Below, in pieces: positions 25,715 to 42,886 of a stretch of 64,000 nt of DNA. The stretch spans positions 1,771,001 to 1,835,000 of the forward strand of contig NZ_CP079203.1 of assembly GCF_019297835.1 (NCBI RefSeq), given 5' to 3'. Every line of letters begins with the position of its first letter. Position 1 is the stretch's first letter. Source of the DNA: Sphingomonas sanguinis (lineage in GTDB: Bacteria; Pseudomonadota; Alphaproteobacteria; Sphingomonadales; Sphingomonadaceae). The position numbers were made by a program, and so were the translations under genes. The notes below the pieces were generated by a model. That model ran no database searches. It saw only the letters and a list, made by a program, of their open reading frames with translations, and was not told where the DNA came from.

Positions 25715-26467
25715 TCAGGCGATACGCCATGTTGCAGGCGCTTCTCGCCGATCGCCGTCGAACAGCCAGCCGCCATGCGGTGCCAGTTCCGCTTCCGCCA
25801 GCGCGATCACGGGGCCCACATCGCCTTTGGCGAACAGCACATTAAAGGCGGTATTGAACCTGTCCGACACGCCTTCATCCATTTTCGCCAGAAGACGGGG
25901 CGCCCATTTGCCGGTGCCGTTCCAATGCCCCCTGCCCCGCAAGGCCAGTTCGACCAGCTTGGGATGGAGCATCACCCCGATTGCCATGACTTCGCTGGCA
26001 CTCCGCTTTCCGCGAAGATCATCCACGGCATCGGTGATCTCATAGCGCAAGGCGTTCAGAGCCGTCGCCGACAATGGCAGCGGGCCATCCGCGAGACGCG
26101 CCGACACGGCCGCGCGCAACGGCTCGGCACGATCCTGATCCCGGCCTATGACGACGCCCTCCGCGATCATATTCAGGATGCTGGGGCGGCCGCGTGCCAC
26201 GTCGTCTTCGACGAACCAGGCCAGCGTCGCGGGGTCGTGGACAAAAGCCTCGACGGGTATCCCCTCGACGACGAAGGATTCGCGGCGTGCAGCCTCCAGG
26301 CGGTCGAAGACGACGACAAGGTCTATGTCCGAAAGATACGTGCCTTGGCCGCGCATGATGGAGCCCGCCACATAAGCGAAGGCTGCGCCGCCATAGCGGG
26401 ACTCCACTATGGCTTTGGCGATCGTCAGCGCCTCGGCTGGCGTCGGGTCGGTAGGTCCCACCGTCAC
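25715..26467 (-). CDS. Nucleotidyltransferase domain protein
   Basis: A 250-aa protein with the polymerase-beta nucleotidyltransferase motif 'GSIMRGQGTYLSDIDLVVVF': G-S, then D-x-D (DID) about ten residues on, with a third acid likely in 'IPVEAFVHD'. This is the kanamycin-nucleotidyltransferase/MNT type fold; the helical C-terminal half (from about 130) resembles a HEPN-like or substrate-binding bundle, unproven. Start is GTG at 26467, immediately after the stop of the next gene upstream (TAG 26471-26469), so the two are probably co-transcribed. Substrate unknown. Confidence 0.75.
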   Translation of the reverse strand: MTVGPTDPTPAEALTIAKAIVESRYGGAAFAYVAGSIMRGQGTYLSDIDLVVVFDRLEAARRESFVVEGIPVEAFVHDPATLAWFVEDDVARGRPSILNMIAEGVVIGRDQDRAEPLRAAVSARLADGPLPLSATALNALRYEITDAVDDLRGKRSASEVMAIGVMLHPKLVELALRGRGHWNGTGKWAPRLLAKMDEGVSDRFNTAFNVLFAKGDVGPVIALAEAELAPHGGWLFDGDRREAPATWRIA

Positions 26468-26468
26468 G

Positions 26469-28298
26469 CTATCTGCTCGCCCCCGCCACCAGCGCTAGGG
26501 CCCGCGGCCGCTCCGGGCTGTCATACGCCCCCTTCGCCACCGGCATGGCGATGCGGCGGGCGACGGTCGTGCCGCCCTTGGCCGCCAGCGCTTCGGCCAG
26601 GTCGACACGGGTCGACGGGGCGTTGGGCACCGCGGTCAGCGCGGCCTGCAGGCCGTCTATGGCATTGTCCGGCGCCGCCTGCCCGACCCCGGCATAGCTG
26701 CGATAATAGCTGAGCAACGGCGCGACCGCGCGGGGGTCGAGATGGTTGGCCGCCGCGATCGCCTTGCGGGCCTCGGCCAGCGTTGCGGTGCGGGTCGGTT
26801 CGCTCTGGGCGGACGCCTGCATCACCCGCGCCATGCCGACCCAGGCACGCGCATCGGCGTCCTGCGGGGCCAGCGTGACGGCATGGCTCGCCGCCTCCAG
26901 GCATTCGTCGGCATGGCCGCTGCGACACTCGGCCTCGGCCAGCAGCAGCTGTGCGCCATATTCGCCGGGCCATTTCGCCGCATCGCGCCGCAACCGAATC
27001 AGCCAGCTATCGCGCGCCTTGATCGCCTCACCCTGCGCCTTTGCGATCGCGCGGGCGGCCTCGGGCGGCGCATCGGCGGGCATGGTCGGGATCTCGACCC
27101 GCGATCCCAGCTCCAGCTGTCCTTGCACGAACGCCGCCTCGCCTTCGGTCAGTCGGTGGACGATGGGCTGCTCGATCAGCGATGGGGCATAGGTCACCGT
27201 CTCGAACGCTTTGCGCGCACCGAAATAGCGGCGGAGTTCCTGCGCCAGCGCCTGCTGGTCGCCGAACGCCTTGGCCGCCGTCGCCGCATCCGCACCCCCG
27301 GCCCGCAAGGCCAGATACTGCCGAAGCTGCGGCCGCCGGGTGTCGGAGAACAACAGGAAATGGGTCAGCATCCAGGCATGGATCGGCGTCCAGCCGGTCT
27401 TGCGGGGGCTCTGCTCCAGATAGCGGTCGTCGAGCACATCGCGGATCGGATAGCTGCCGAAAGCCCGCAACACCGCCGAAGTGCCCTTGGGACTGCGGCC
27501 ATATTCCAGCACATGGTCGCCCTTGACCTCCAGCGTCGAGAAAACCTGCGCGAAGCCGTCCAGATACCAGCGCGGATAGGCCGCCGGGAAATAGGTCTGG
27601 AGATAATGCTGCGCATAGCCGGCATAGAGCAGGCTGTCCGCCGTCACCGGGATCGCATTCTCGCCGAAGCTGGTGGTCAGGCCGTTCGCGCCGGACATGC
27701 CCGACATGGCGAAGTCGCCGATCGCCGCGCTCGACAGGGCCGCCTGCGAGGCGGGGTCCGCCCCGCCCAGTTGCGCGCGCAGCGACGGGTCGGACAGCAT
27801 CGTCTGGACGGAGCGCGCGTCCAGCATCTGCCGCTCGATCACGGTCCGCTGGTCGACCCGCGTCGTCGCCATCACCGCCCCCGTCTCGCGCGGGTCGTAA
27901 TAGCGCAGCGGCGAGAAGAGATCGGCGAACGGCCCCTGTTGCCAGCGGCGGTTGCGCAGGTCCATCGCCTGGAACATCGGCACGTCGCCGATCAGCGTGA
28001 CGCGCAGCTTGATCGTCGGATCGGCCCCGGCGTTACGGCCAAGCAGCCCCGACAACAGGAAGTGCAGCCGCTCCAGATTGCGGGTGACGCGGACGAGGTC
28101 GGCTTCGGAGCCGTCGCTCAGCACGACGACATGGCTCGTCTCCGCCTCGCGCCAGTTGCTCAGGCGGGTTCGGACGCCCTGGACGACGACATCGGGGCCG
28201 GACGCGGCGGCTTTCGCTCGCTCGGGGACGGTCTGGCCTGCGACGGGCGCGGCTCCCGTCAGTACGACACATGCTAAAACCAGCAGGCTTCGGCGCAT
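26469..28298 (-). CDS. Exported TPR-like protein with degenerate peptidase-MA-like domain
   Basis: 609 aa with a signal peptide 'MRRSLLVLACVVLTGAAPVAG'. The N-terminal half (about 35-330) resembles gluzincin peptidase-MA-like/DUF1570 proteins: 'ETSHVVVLSDGSEADLVRV' at the start and, near residues 205-235, 'YAGYAQHYLQTYF' followed by 'PRWYLDGFAQVFST'. In active members this region is HExxH ... W(L)xEGxA; here only the second His remains and the Glu is replaced by Asp, so it is probably not a protease. The C-terminal part (about 440-600) is Ala-rich helical TPR-like. The start has GGGGAGA upstream. Confidence 0.65.
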   Translation of the reverse strand: MRRSLLVLACVVLTGAAPVAGQTVPERAKAAASGPDVVVQGVRTRLSNWREAETSHVVVLSDGSEADLVRVTRNLERLHFLLSGLLGRNAGADPTIKLRVTLIGDVPMFQAMDLRNRRWQQGPFADLFSPLRYYDPRETGAVMATTRVDQRTVIERQMLDARSVQTMLSDPSLRAQLGGADPASQAALSSAAIGDFAMSGMSGANGLTTSFGENAIPVTADSLLYAGYAQHYLQTYFPAAYPRWYLDGFAQVFSTLEVKGDHVLEYGRSPKGTSAVLRAFGSYPIRDVLDDRYLEQSPRKTGWTPIHAWMLTHFLLFSDTRRPQLRQYLALRAGGADAATAAKAFGDQQALAQELRRYFGARKAFETVTYAPSLIEQPIVHRLTEGEAAFVQGQLELGSRVEIPTMPADAPPEAARAIAKAQGEAIKARDSWLIRLRRDAAKWPGEYGAQLLLAEAECRSGHADECLEAASHAVTLAPQDADARAWVGMARVMQASAQSEPTRTATLAEARKAIAAANHLDPRAVAPLLSYYRSYAGVGQAAPDNAIDGLQAALTAVPNAPSTRVDLAEALAAKGGTTVARRIAMPVAKGAYDSPERPRALALVAGASR

Positions 28299-28347
28299 TC
28301 CTGTCTCCCCGACCGGCCTTTTGCGGGCGGCGGTCGGGATTGATCTA

Positions 28348-30090
28348 TCACAAGCCGAACGTGCTCCCAAGTCGCGCCCAGGGCTGCGCCCGCCGCATGT
28401 CGAGGCCGCAGACATGGCGCAGCCCATGCCGTCGCGCATAGGCCGCCACCCGTGCGTCATAGTCCGCCGCCAGCGGATCGCCGAACCGCCAGTCGGGCGG
28501 GTTGAAGGTCGAAAAGCCGTTGATCGTCGGCACCCGCCACAGCTCGGCCAGGAACATGCCGTCGACATTGTGCGGATAGAGCTTGTGCAGTTCCTCGCCG
28601 ATATAGAGCGGCTCGCTCACGCGCGACGCGGTGACGTAGAAGACGCTGCACTCGCGCGGCGGCCGGGGAATGGCGAACAGCGCGGCGCGGTGCTCGGCAC
28701 GGCTGAGTTGGGCGGGCGTCTCGGCGCTGAGATTTTCGGCGACCAACAGCGCGACGATCGCCGCTGCCCAGGCCGGGCGCTTGTCCCGCAGCCGCGCCGC
28801 TTGCGCCCGCCAGCCTGCGACGATGATGAGCAGGAACGGCAGGGTCAGCCACAGCTGATAGCGCGAGACGGTGCGCAGCCCCTTGGCCCCGGGCACCAGT
28901 TCGAACACCAGCACCCAGGGCGAGGCGTACCAGCATTGCAGCGTCAGGACCCAGGCGATCATCATCGCCAGCGTAAAGGCGCGCAGCGTCACTGGCGCCA
29001 TGGCCTCTCCCACCCGGCGCCGCACGACGATCCGCCACGCCGCGACCAGCAACAGCGCGACCATCAGCAGCGGAAACCCCGCCTCATGCTCGCCGCCCAA
29101 CACACGGCGCGGCAAATCGGGATCATCCGGCAGCAGGTGGCGGACCAGCGCATGGAGCGGCACGAACAGCCAGCCCCAGATGTAATTGCCGGGGCCCACA
29201 TTCACCATGTCGATGACCGGCGTGACGAGATAGCCGAGCATATCCTCGAACCCCTCGCCCCCCGTCTCGCGCATCTTGGGCAGATAGACGATCAGGAAGG
29301 GCAGGATCAGCACGGCGAAGGCGGCAAAGCCGACCGCGATCGTCCCGGCATGACGGCGGACCAGCGCGAAGGCGGCGGCGGGCCGCGCCTGCCCGGCCAT
29401 CACGCCCCAGCAGAGCAGGAACAGGCAGGCCGAAAAGATCGTGAACCAAGCCATGTAGTAGGACGTCATCAGCCACGCCGCCATCAGTGCGGCCAGCCCG
29501 ACTGCCCGGACCCGCGCCGCGCCGCGCCGCCCTTCCCCCACGGCCCGGACGCAACCGATCGCCAGCATCATCCCGACGGGGAGCAGCGCGACGCTCTGCA
29601 ACTGGGCGTGGACGGCTTGCAGATGGATGTTGCTGGCGATCGTCCAGAGCAACGCGACGAGCAACGCCGGCCCCCGTCCCCAGCACAGGCTCCGCGCCAC
29701 CAGCGAATAGGCCGCGACGAAGCCGATCGTCTTGAAGGTCAGGATGTTGAGCGTGTCGGCGTGAAACGGATCGGCGACCAGCCGCCACAGGCTGTACACG
29801 ATGCCATAAAGGAAATAGCCGTCATTATAGCCCAGCGTCCCGCCATAGGGATGGAAGTAGAAGCCGCTGTTCCACGACGACACCCCCGACCAGACATTGC
29901 GCCAATGTTCGAGGATGGTCATCTCGATCAGCGCATCGCCGCGCTCCCCGAAGCCCAGATCGAATCCACTCGTGATCGGCACGCGAAAGAAGATCACCAT
30001 CGCCAGCGCATAGGTGATCGCGAACAGCGCCATACTGGCGGTGCGCCCTTCCCATGAGGACGGCGCAAGCGGCGGGAGAGGTCGATCCAT
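28348..30090 (-). CDS. Polytopic membrane protein, GT-C glycosyltransferase-like
   Basis: 580 aa with about eleven membrane segments in the first 450 residues and a soluble C-terminal domain. The first periplasmic loop carries 'FGERGDALIEMTILEHW' with acidic residues after the first helix, the arrangement of GT-C lipid-linked-sugar transferases, and 'WNSGFYFHPYGGTLGYND'. I infer a role in cell-envelope glycan or lipid glycosylation. It ends 50 bp before the start of the TPR-like gene on the same strand. No specific family name is certain. Confidence 0.6.
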   Translation of the reverse strand: MDRPLPPLAPSSWEGRTASMALFAITYALAMVIFFRVPITSGFDLGFGERGDALIEMTILEHWRNVWSGVSSWNSGFYFHPYGGTLGYNDGYFLYGIVYSLWRLVADPFHADTLNILTFKTIGFVAAYSLVARSLCWGRGPALLVALLWTIASNIHLQAVHAQLQSVALLPVGMMLAIGCVRAVGEGRRGAARVRAVGLAALMAAWLMTSYYMAWFTIFSACLFLLCWGVMAGQARPAAAFALVRRHAGTIAVGFAAFAVLILPFLIVYLPKMRETGGEGFEDMLGYLVTPVIDMVNVGPGNYIWGWLFVPLHALVRHLLPDDPDLPRRVLGGEHEAGFPLLMVALLLVAAWRIVVRRRVGEAMAPVTLRAFTLAMMIAWVLTLQCWYASPWVLVFELVPGAKGLRTVSRYQLWLTLPFLLIIVAGWRAQAARLRDKRPAWAAAIVALLVAENLSAETPAQLSRAEHRAALFAIPRPPRECSVFYVTASRVSEPLYIGEELHKLYPHNVDGMFLAELWRVPTINGFSTFNPPDWRFGDPLAADYDARVAAYARRHGLRHVCGLDMRRAQPWARLGSTFGL

Positions 30091-30231
30091 CGCCGTCGCC
30101 TATGGTCCCGAAGCGGCCCTGTCGAGAGGCGGTCGGGCATGCATAGCTTCGCACCGAAAAGCCTTGCCCGCGAGCGATGCGTGGCCGAACATGCCGGGAG
30201 CCATCCCGTTCGCGGATCACGTCCTGTGCCG

Positions 30232-31281
30232 ATGCCCCATCCCGCCCGCGTCCTGTCGACCCTTCCGCTGCGCTGGCTGGCGATCTTCGGCGCACCCTGG
30301 CTGATCGCCGCGTCCACACCGCGCTACGACTGGTCGAGCGCCGACATCTCCTATCTCAAGGACTCGCCCTATTTCGCCGAAGCCGCACCGTCACGCGCGC
30401 TGTGCCGCCGCTTGATCGACCGCGAACCCGCACCGTCCGAACGACCGGACAGGGCACAGACGGCGGCGTTGAAGGGCTGCGACAGCGAAGCGCTGTTCTA
30501 TGGCATCGGTCGTCCTGCCGATCCGGTGGCGGCGCGGCGTTGCGCCATTCTGGAACGCGACGACGAGGTGGACACGCCCAACGCCTATTTCTCCGGCTCG
30601 GGCATTCTTGCGGTCGCCTATGCCAATGGCTGGGGCGGCGCGCGCGATATCGACCGGGCGATCCACATGGCTTGCGGAATCGACGACGCCGCCAGCGCCA
30701 CCGAGGACCGGATCGAGCATTTGCAAGCCATGGCTGGGAAGCCTGTCGCCAAGCCCTTCGCGATCTGCGACGACATTTCGAGCGGGGGGAGTGGCGGGGT
30801 ATGCGCGGCCCATCACGCGAAGCTGCGCGAACAGGATCGCCAGCGGCTCATGGCCGGCTGGCAACGCAATTGGCCTGCGCCCCGCAGGGCGGCGTTCGCC
30901 CGTACCTATGCCAGCATGACCGCCTATGCCGAGACGGCACATGACCTCGACTGTTATGGCGGAACGGCGGCGGCACAGTGCGCCATCGATGGTACGCAAG
31001 CCGATCTCGACCGCTTCGTCGCCAAGATCGGTGCCTTGCTCGGCCGCAATCCGCCTCCGCCGGTGCCGCGGGTCGAGCAGCGTATAAACGCGGCCACCAC
31101 CACCGATCGATGGCAGCAGCAGCTGGCGGAAATGGATGACCGGACGCGGCCTGCGTTCATCGAAAACGGCCGTAGAACGATCGCGGCCCGCGCTCGTTTC
31201 GAACGCGATCTATTGGCCTTTGCGGCGACCATTCCGGGCGTTACGTCCCATCAGGCGCGTCGATCGTTCGCGGATCTGTGA
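30232..31281 (+). CDS. Exported protein of unknown function, possibly LprI-like
   Basis: 349 aa from ATG 30232, which begins 'MPHPARVLSTLPLRWLAIFG', a plausible signal peptide; no Shine-Dalgarno is visible there. An in-frame ATG at 30139 has GAGAGG upstream but would add 31 residues of non-coding-like sequence, so the start is uncertain. The mature part has scattered Cys and charged helices; the middle 'SGSGILAVAYANGWGGARD' resembles a Sel1-type repeat, and the Cys/Arg-rich C-terminal half resembles lysozyme-inhibitor LprI (DUF1311) proteins. Divergent from the GT-C-like gene. Confidence 0.55.
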   Translation: MPHPARVLSTLPLRWLAIFGAPWLIAASTPRYDWSSADISYLKDSPYFAEAAPSRALCRRLIDREPAPSERPDRAQTAALKGCDSEALFYGIGRPADPVAARRCAILERDDEVDTPNAYFSGSGILAVAYANGWGGARDIDRAIHMACGIDDAASATEDRIEHLQAMAGKPVAKPFAICDDISSGGSGGVCAAHHAKLREQDRQRLMAGWQRNWPAPRRAAFARTYASMTAYAETAHDLDCYGGTAAAQCAIDGTQADLDRFVAKIGALLGRNPPPPVPRVEQRINAATTTDRWQQQLAEMDDRTRPAFIENGRRTIAARARFERDLLAFAATIPGVTSHQARRSFADL

Positions 31282-31288
31282 GGGGGAA

Positions 31289-31322
31289 GCAACCGGGCGT
31301 CGAAGCCGACATGCCCGGTTGC
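31289..31322. repeat. Inverted repeat between convergent genes
   Basis: Perfect ten-base arms GCAACCGGGC (31289-31298) and GCCCGGTTGC (31313-31322). It is followed by A5 on the + strand, so it is not a canonical terminator for either gene; it may still stop or stabilise transcripts. Confidence 0.6.
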
Positions 31323-31344
31323 AAAAACCATATCTTTGAACAGC

Positions 31345-31527
31345 TTATTCCGCCGCCACCTCGGCGGTCAACGCGCTTTCCGGCTGGCTGTAAACACGGT
31401 CGAGATAGTGGTTGGCGATGATATAATGCGCTCGAACCGCGGCAGGGTGGGTCGCCTTCTGGGCCAGTTCGAGTTCGGTTTCGGCACGCTGGTAGAAATA
31501 GTCTTCGTCAATCTCAGGCGACGTCAT
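31345..31527 (-). CDS. Conserved-type hypothetical small protein (60 aa)
   Basis: Acidic, helical 60-aa product beginning 'MTSPEIDEDYFYQRAETELE' with 'AVRAHYIIANHYLDRVYS'. GGAG lies seven bases upstream of the start. The 'E...AQ.A....AV.AHY.lA..Y' pattern resembles small alphaproteobacterial proteins of unknown role. It lies downstream of the rpoC terminator on the same strand. Confidence 0.6.
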   Translation of the reverse strand: MTSPEIDEDYFYQRAETELELAQKATHPAAVRAHYIIANHYLDRVYSQPESALTAEVAAE

Positions 31528-31737
31528 TTCAGGTCTCCAGGGTCCCGACGATGCGCCAATAACCCGCGCGTCACCGGGATCTTCTCCAATATCTGTATAT
31601 GGTTGGGAGGGCGTTTCGGTTCCTGCATCCGGACTTGCGCGCCCTCCATTCGGCGCAAATCCGTCACTTTTTCTGTTACAAATTATGACCGGGAACCACG
31701 GTCTTGCTTGCCGTCATATGGGCGCACGGCTGGCGGT

Positions 31738-31770
31738 AAAAAGCCGCCGCCCGGTTGCCCGGACGGCGGC
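31738..31770 (-). terminator. Rho-independent terminator of rpoBC
   Basis: On the minus strand stem GCCGCCG / CGGCGGC (31770-31764 with 31749-31743) is followed by TTTTT (31742-31738), 27 bases after the rpoC stop. The inner bases can extend the stem (CCGGGCAACCGGG). Confidence 0.9.
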
Positions 31771-31796
31771 CCTTTCATTCCAATCCGTTAGTCGGA

Positions 31797-36083
<4,287 letters not shown>

Positions 36084-36169
36084 TTTGCTTTCCTCACAGG
36101 GAGGGAAAATTCATCGGGCGGGGTAGGCAAGGTGCCGGTGGAGCATGTGCCCCACCGGCGTCACCTGTC

Positions 36170-40348
<4,179 letters not shown>

Positions 40349-40747
40349 GGGTCTGTCTGCCTCGTCAGCCGTAAATCACTGCCCGGATGCCTCCGGGCCA
40401 GACGCAACGACAGACGCCGAAAGGCCGCGCGCAAGTGTCTGCGGCGGCATCCGGCGTCCGTTGAACCAGCGACCTTCCATTCGACCGACACGCTGCGCGA
40501 AGGCGCGTCATTTCCCGAAGATCGTGGTGAGTGAGCGCGATATAGGCGCGGCGCCCCCCGCTGTCAAACCGGGGCACGCGCAGCCGGGGGCAAAGTTCCC
40601 GCCCGCGCGAGGCTTGCCACATATTGGCCGCATATGACGTTACACTATGGGGTTGCATCATCCGGGCCTACCGGGCACGGCTGATGCGGCCGGGTCTGGA
40701 ACCCGGACGGCGGTTGAAGATTGTAGTTACCACGAGGAATGCATTTC
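40349..40747. other. Divergent leader region of rpoB
   Basis: Non-coding gap of 399 bp between rpoB (-) and a proline-rich membrane-protein gene (+). It must contain the rpoBC promoter, since the next gene upstream is divergent. A perfect hairpin GCCCGGA-TGCC-TCCGGGC (40381-40398) lies about 33 bases before the rpoB start in the leader RNA. No clear -10/-35 pair was found by eye. GAGGAA (40734-40739) serves the + strand gene. Confidence 0.55.
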
Positions 40748-41971
40748 ATGACATCGTCCGGGCCGCGCCGCGCCGCGCGCCTTCTTGCCCTGACGCTGGT
40801 GCCGGTGCTTGCCCCGCTGCCCGCCGCTGCCGTCCCGTTCCAGACCACGTCGCAGGACAATGACGCCGCGCGCGCAGGCACCGGCGGGCTGGACGGGTTC
40901 AGCCTGACCCCGCGCCTTTCGACTCCGCAGACCAATCCGACCACGGTGCCGACCCCGCCGCCGCCGCGCATTGTCCTGCCCAACCAATCTGCGGCCCAGG
41001 CCGCTCCGGCCGCGACCCCGACGCCGCGCGCCACCCCGACGCCCCGGCCGACCCCGCGTCCCACGCCGACACCGACGCCGAGCCCGACCCCGGTCGAGAC
41101 GCCCGCACCAGCGCCCTCGCCCGAGCCGCCCGCCACCCGCCTGCCCGACCGCGCGGCGGAACCCGCCGGCAGCACCACGCCCGGCGTCGACGGCGTGACC
41201 ATCGCCAACGACCAGGCCCCTGCCATCGCCGCACCGGGTACCGCCGCCCCCGAGCAGGGTGAGACGGATCGCGGCCTGCCCTTCTGGCCGATGCTGATCG
41301 GCACCGGCCTTGCCGCGCTTGCCATCGGTATCTGGCTGGGTCGGCGCAGCCGCAAGATTCCGGCCCTCCCGGCCCCCGCCCCGCGCGCCGCCGCCGATCC
41401 GGTTGAACTGCCGCCCCCGCCGATGCCCGACGCGGCGCCGCGCGCACCGGCCACGCCGCCGCAAGCCCCCGCCCCGGCCATGCCGCCCGAGCCGAGCTTC
41501 CTGGCGGTCGAGGCGCGGCCGGTGCGCGTCGGCCTCAACATGCTGACTGCGACGATCGAGGCCGAGGTAACGGTGCATAATAGCGGTGCCACGCCGATCG
41601 GCCGGGTCGCGGTCGACCTGCGGCTGCTCAGCGCCCATGCCGGGCTGGACGCCCAGCTGATCGAGCTGGCGCATCAGCCGCAGGGTCGCCCGATCGTCCC
41701 GGCCTTTGCGTTGGCGCCCGGCGAAAGCCGCACCGTGCGCGGCGTCACCGCCCTTCCGCGCGAGGCGATCCATGTGATTGACGCGGCGGGCCGCCCGATG
41801 TTCGTGCCGATCCTGGCCGCCGCCGCCCATACCGACTGGGGCGTCGCCCGCTGCGCCTATGCGGTCGGGCTGGAGCGCACGGATTCGAGCAAGCTGTCGC
41901 CGATCTGGCTCGACCAGCCGGGGCGGATGTACGACCAAGTCGCCGCTCGGCCGCATGTGATGCGGGGGTGA
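40748..41971 (+). CDS. Single-pass membrane protein with proline-rich periplasmic linker
   Basis: 407 aa from ATG 40748 (GAGGAA eight bases upstream). A signal peptide 'RAARLLALTLVPVLAPLPAA' is followed by a low-complexity Pro/Thr/Ala segment (about 55-130, repeats of 'PTPRP' and 'PTPTP'), then a transmembrane helix 'WPMLIGTGLAALAIGIWLG' with basic 'RRSRK' after it, a second proline-rich spacer, and a C-terminal beta-rich domain (about 255-400) containing 'TIEAEVTVHNSGATPIGRVA', an Ig-like pattern. The positive-inside rule puts this domain in the cytoplasm. Function unknown. Confidence 0.65.
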   Translation: MTSSGPRRAARLLALTLVPVLAPLPAAAVPFQTTSQDNDAARAGTGGLDGFSLTPRLSTPQTNPTTVPTPPPPRIVLPNQSAAQAAPAATPTPRATPTPRPTPRPTPTPTPSPTPVETPAPAPSPEPPATRLPDRAAEPAGSTTPGVDGVTIANDQAPAIAAPGTAAPEQGETDRGLPFWPMLIGTGLAALAIGIWLGRRSRKIPALPAPAPRAAADPVELPPPPMPDAAPRAPATPPQAPAPAMPPEPSFLAVEARPVRVGLNMLTATIEAEVTVHNSGATPIGRVAVDLRLLSAHAGLDAQLIELAHQPQGRPIVPAFALAPGESRTVRGVTALPREAIHVIDAAGRPMFVPILAAAAHTDWGVARCAYAVGLERTDSSKLSPIWLDQPGRMYDQVAARPHVMRG

Positions 41972-41997
41972 TCGCTTCGGGCGAGGTCGGGGGGTGG

Positions 41998-42080
41998 GCT
42001 TCGACTTCGCTCAGCCTGAACGGCTGTTTGTATAAGAACGATTCCCAACCTCCGTTCAGGCTGAGCGTAGTCGAAGCCCA
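41998..42080. repeat. Repeat family A: inverted pair
   Basis: Arms 41998-42025 and 42051-42080 are inverted copies sharing TTCGACTTCGCTCAGCCTGA / its complement (the right arm has GCGTAG in place of GCGAAG). The 25-bp AT-richer spacer would be the loop of a long hairpin between convergent genes. Confidence 0.85.
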
Positions 42081-42084
42081 CGCC

Positions 42085-42858
42085 CTAACCCGCCCGCATG
42101 TCCTCGGTAATCACATGCGGTGCGGTTTCGCCGAAGCTGCGGACCAGCGTCTCGAAGCCCAGCCCCTCGACACGCAGCTCGTTGAACGCGGGCGGCGTCT
42201 TGCGGGTGCGCTTGGACAGGGTGCCCGCGCCGATCATGCGGATGATCCGGCCATCGCGGTCGATCGGCACGTCAAACGGATCGTGGACATGGCCCGACAG
42301 CACCGCATGCGCCCCCGCCGCCGCCAGCTGGGTCAGCGCCGCATCGCCGTTGCGGGTCTTGGCGGTGCCCTTGGTCGGCCCCTCGATCAGCGGATGGTGC
42401 GCGGCGACCAGGATCAGATGATCTTTGGGCGCCTCCTCGATCAGCGCCAGCGCGCGGCGGAGCGAACCGCTGCTCACCCGCCCCTTGGACCAGTTCCATC
42501 GCCACTGGGCGCGCGCGGTGGTCTTGAGCGGCACCACGGTCACGCCGGGGAGGTCGAGCGGCTTCTCGATCATCCGCTCGATCGCGGCATAGCGCTGATA
42601 GGGGGCGAACAGCCGCCGGAACGGGTCCCAATAATAGGGGATGTCGTGATTGCCGACCTCGACCGTCACCGGCACGCCCAGCGATTGCAACCACGCGCTG
42701 CCCGCCTGGAATTCGCGCTTGGTCGCGCGCATGGTCAGGTCGCCGGTCATGATAACCGCATGCGGCTTTTCCGCCGCGACCCGCTCGGCGAACCAGGCGA
42801 GCGCGGCAGGGTCCTCGGCACCGAAATGCACGTCGCTGACATGAAATAGGCGGATCAT
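42085..42858 (-). CDS. Metallophosphoesterase
   Basis: Calcineurin-like phosphoesterase of 257 aa. The metal-binding motifs appear in order: 'DVHFG' (Asp9, His11), 'GDLT' (Asp40), 'GNHD' (Asn70, His71), 'HHPL' and 'GHVHDPF'. The layout resembles class III cyclic-nucleotide-type phosphodiesterases, but substrate cannot be assigned. I start at 42858, where the conserved fold begins; the longer frame would overlap the catalase-like gene. Two bp after repeat family A. Confidence 0.9.
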   Translation of the reverse strand: MIRLFHVSDVHFGAEDPAALAWFAERVAAEKPHAVIMTGDLTMRATKREFQAGSAWLQSLGVPVTVEVGNHDIPYYWDPFRRLFAPYQRYAAIERMIEKPLDLPGVTVVPLKTTARAQWRWNWSKGRVSSGSLRRALALIEEAPKDHLILVAAHHPLIEGPTKGTAKTRNGDAALTQLAAAGAHAVLSGHVHDPFDVPIDRDGRIIRMIGAGTLSKRTRKTPPAFNELRVEGLGFETLVRSFGETAPHVITEDMRAG

Positions 42859-42886
42859 GCCGCCTGTCCTAGCCCGTCCGCCGCCG

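Noticed and set aside
31289..31322. Hairpin as terminator of the 30232 or 31345 genes
   Set aside because: The run following it on the + strand is A, not T, and on the minus strand the T-run precedes the stem.
41030..41100. Tandem DNA repeat at the CCGACGCC-rich segment
   Set aside because: It is the coding for the Pro/Thr linker of the 40748 gene and is explained by amino-acid repeats.
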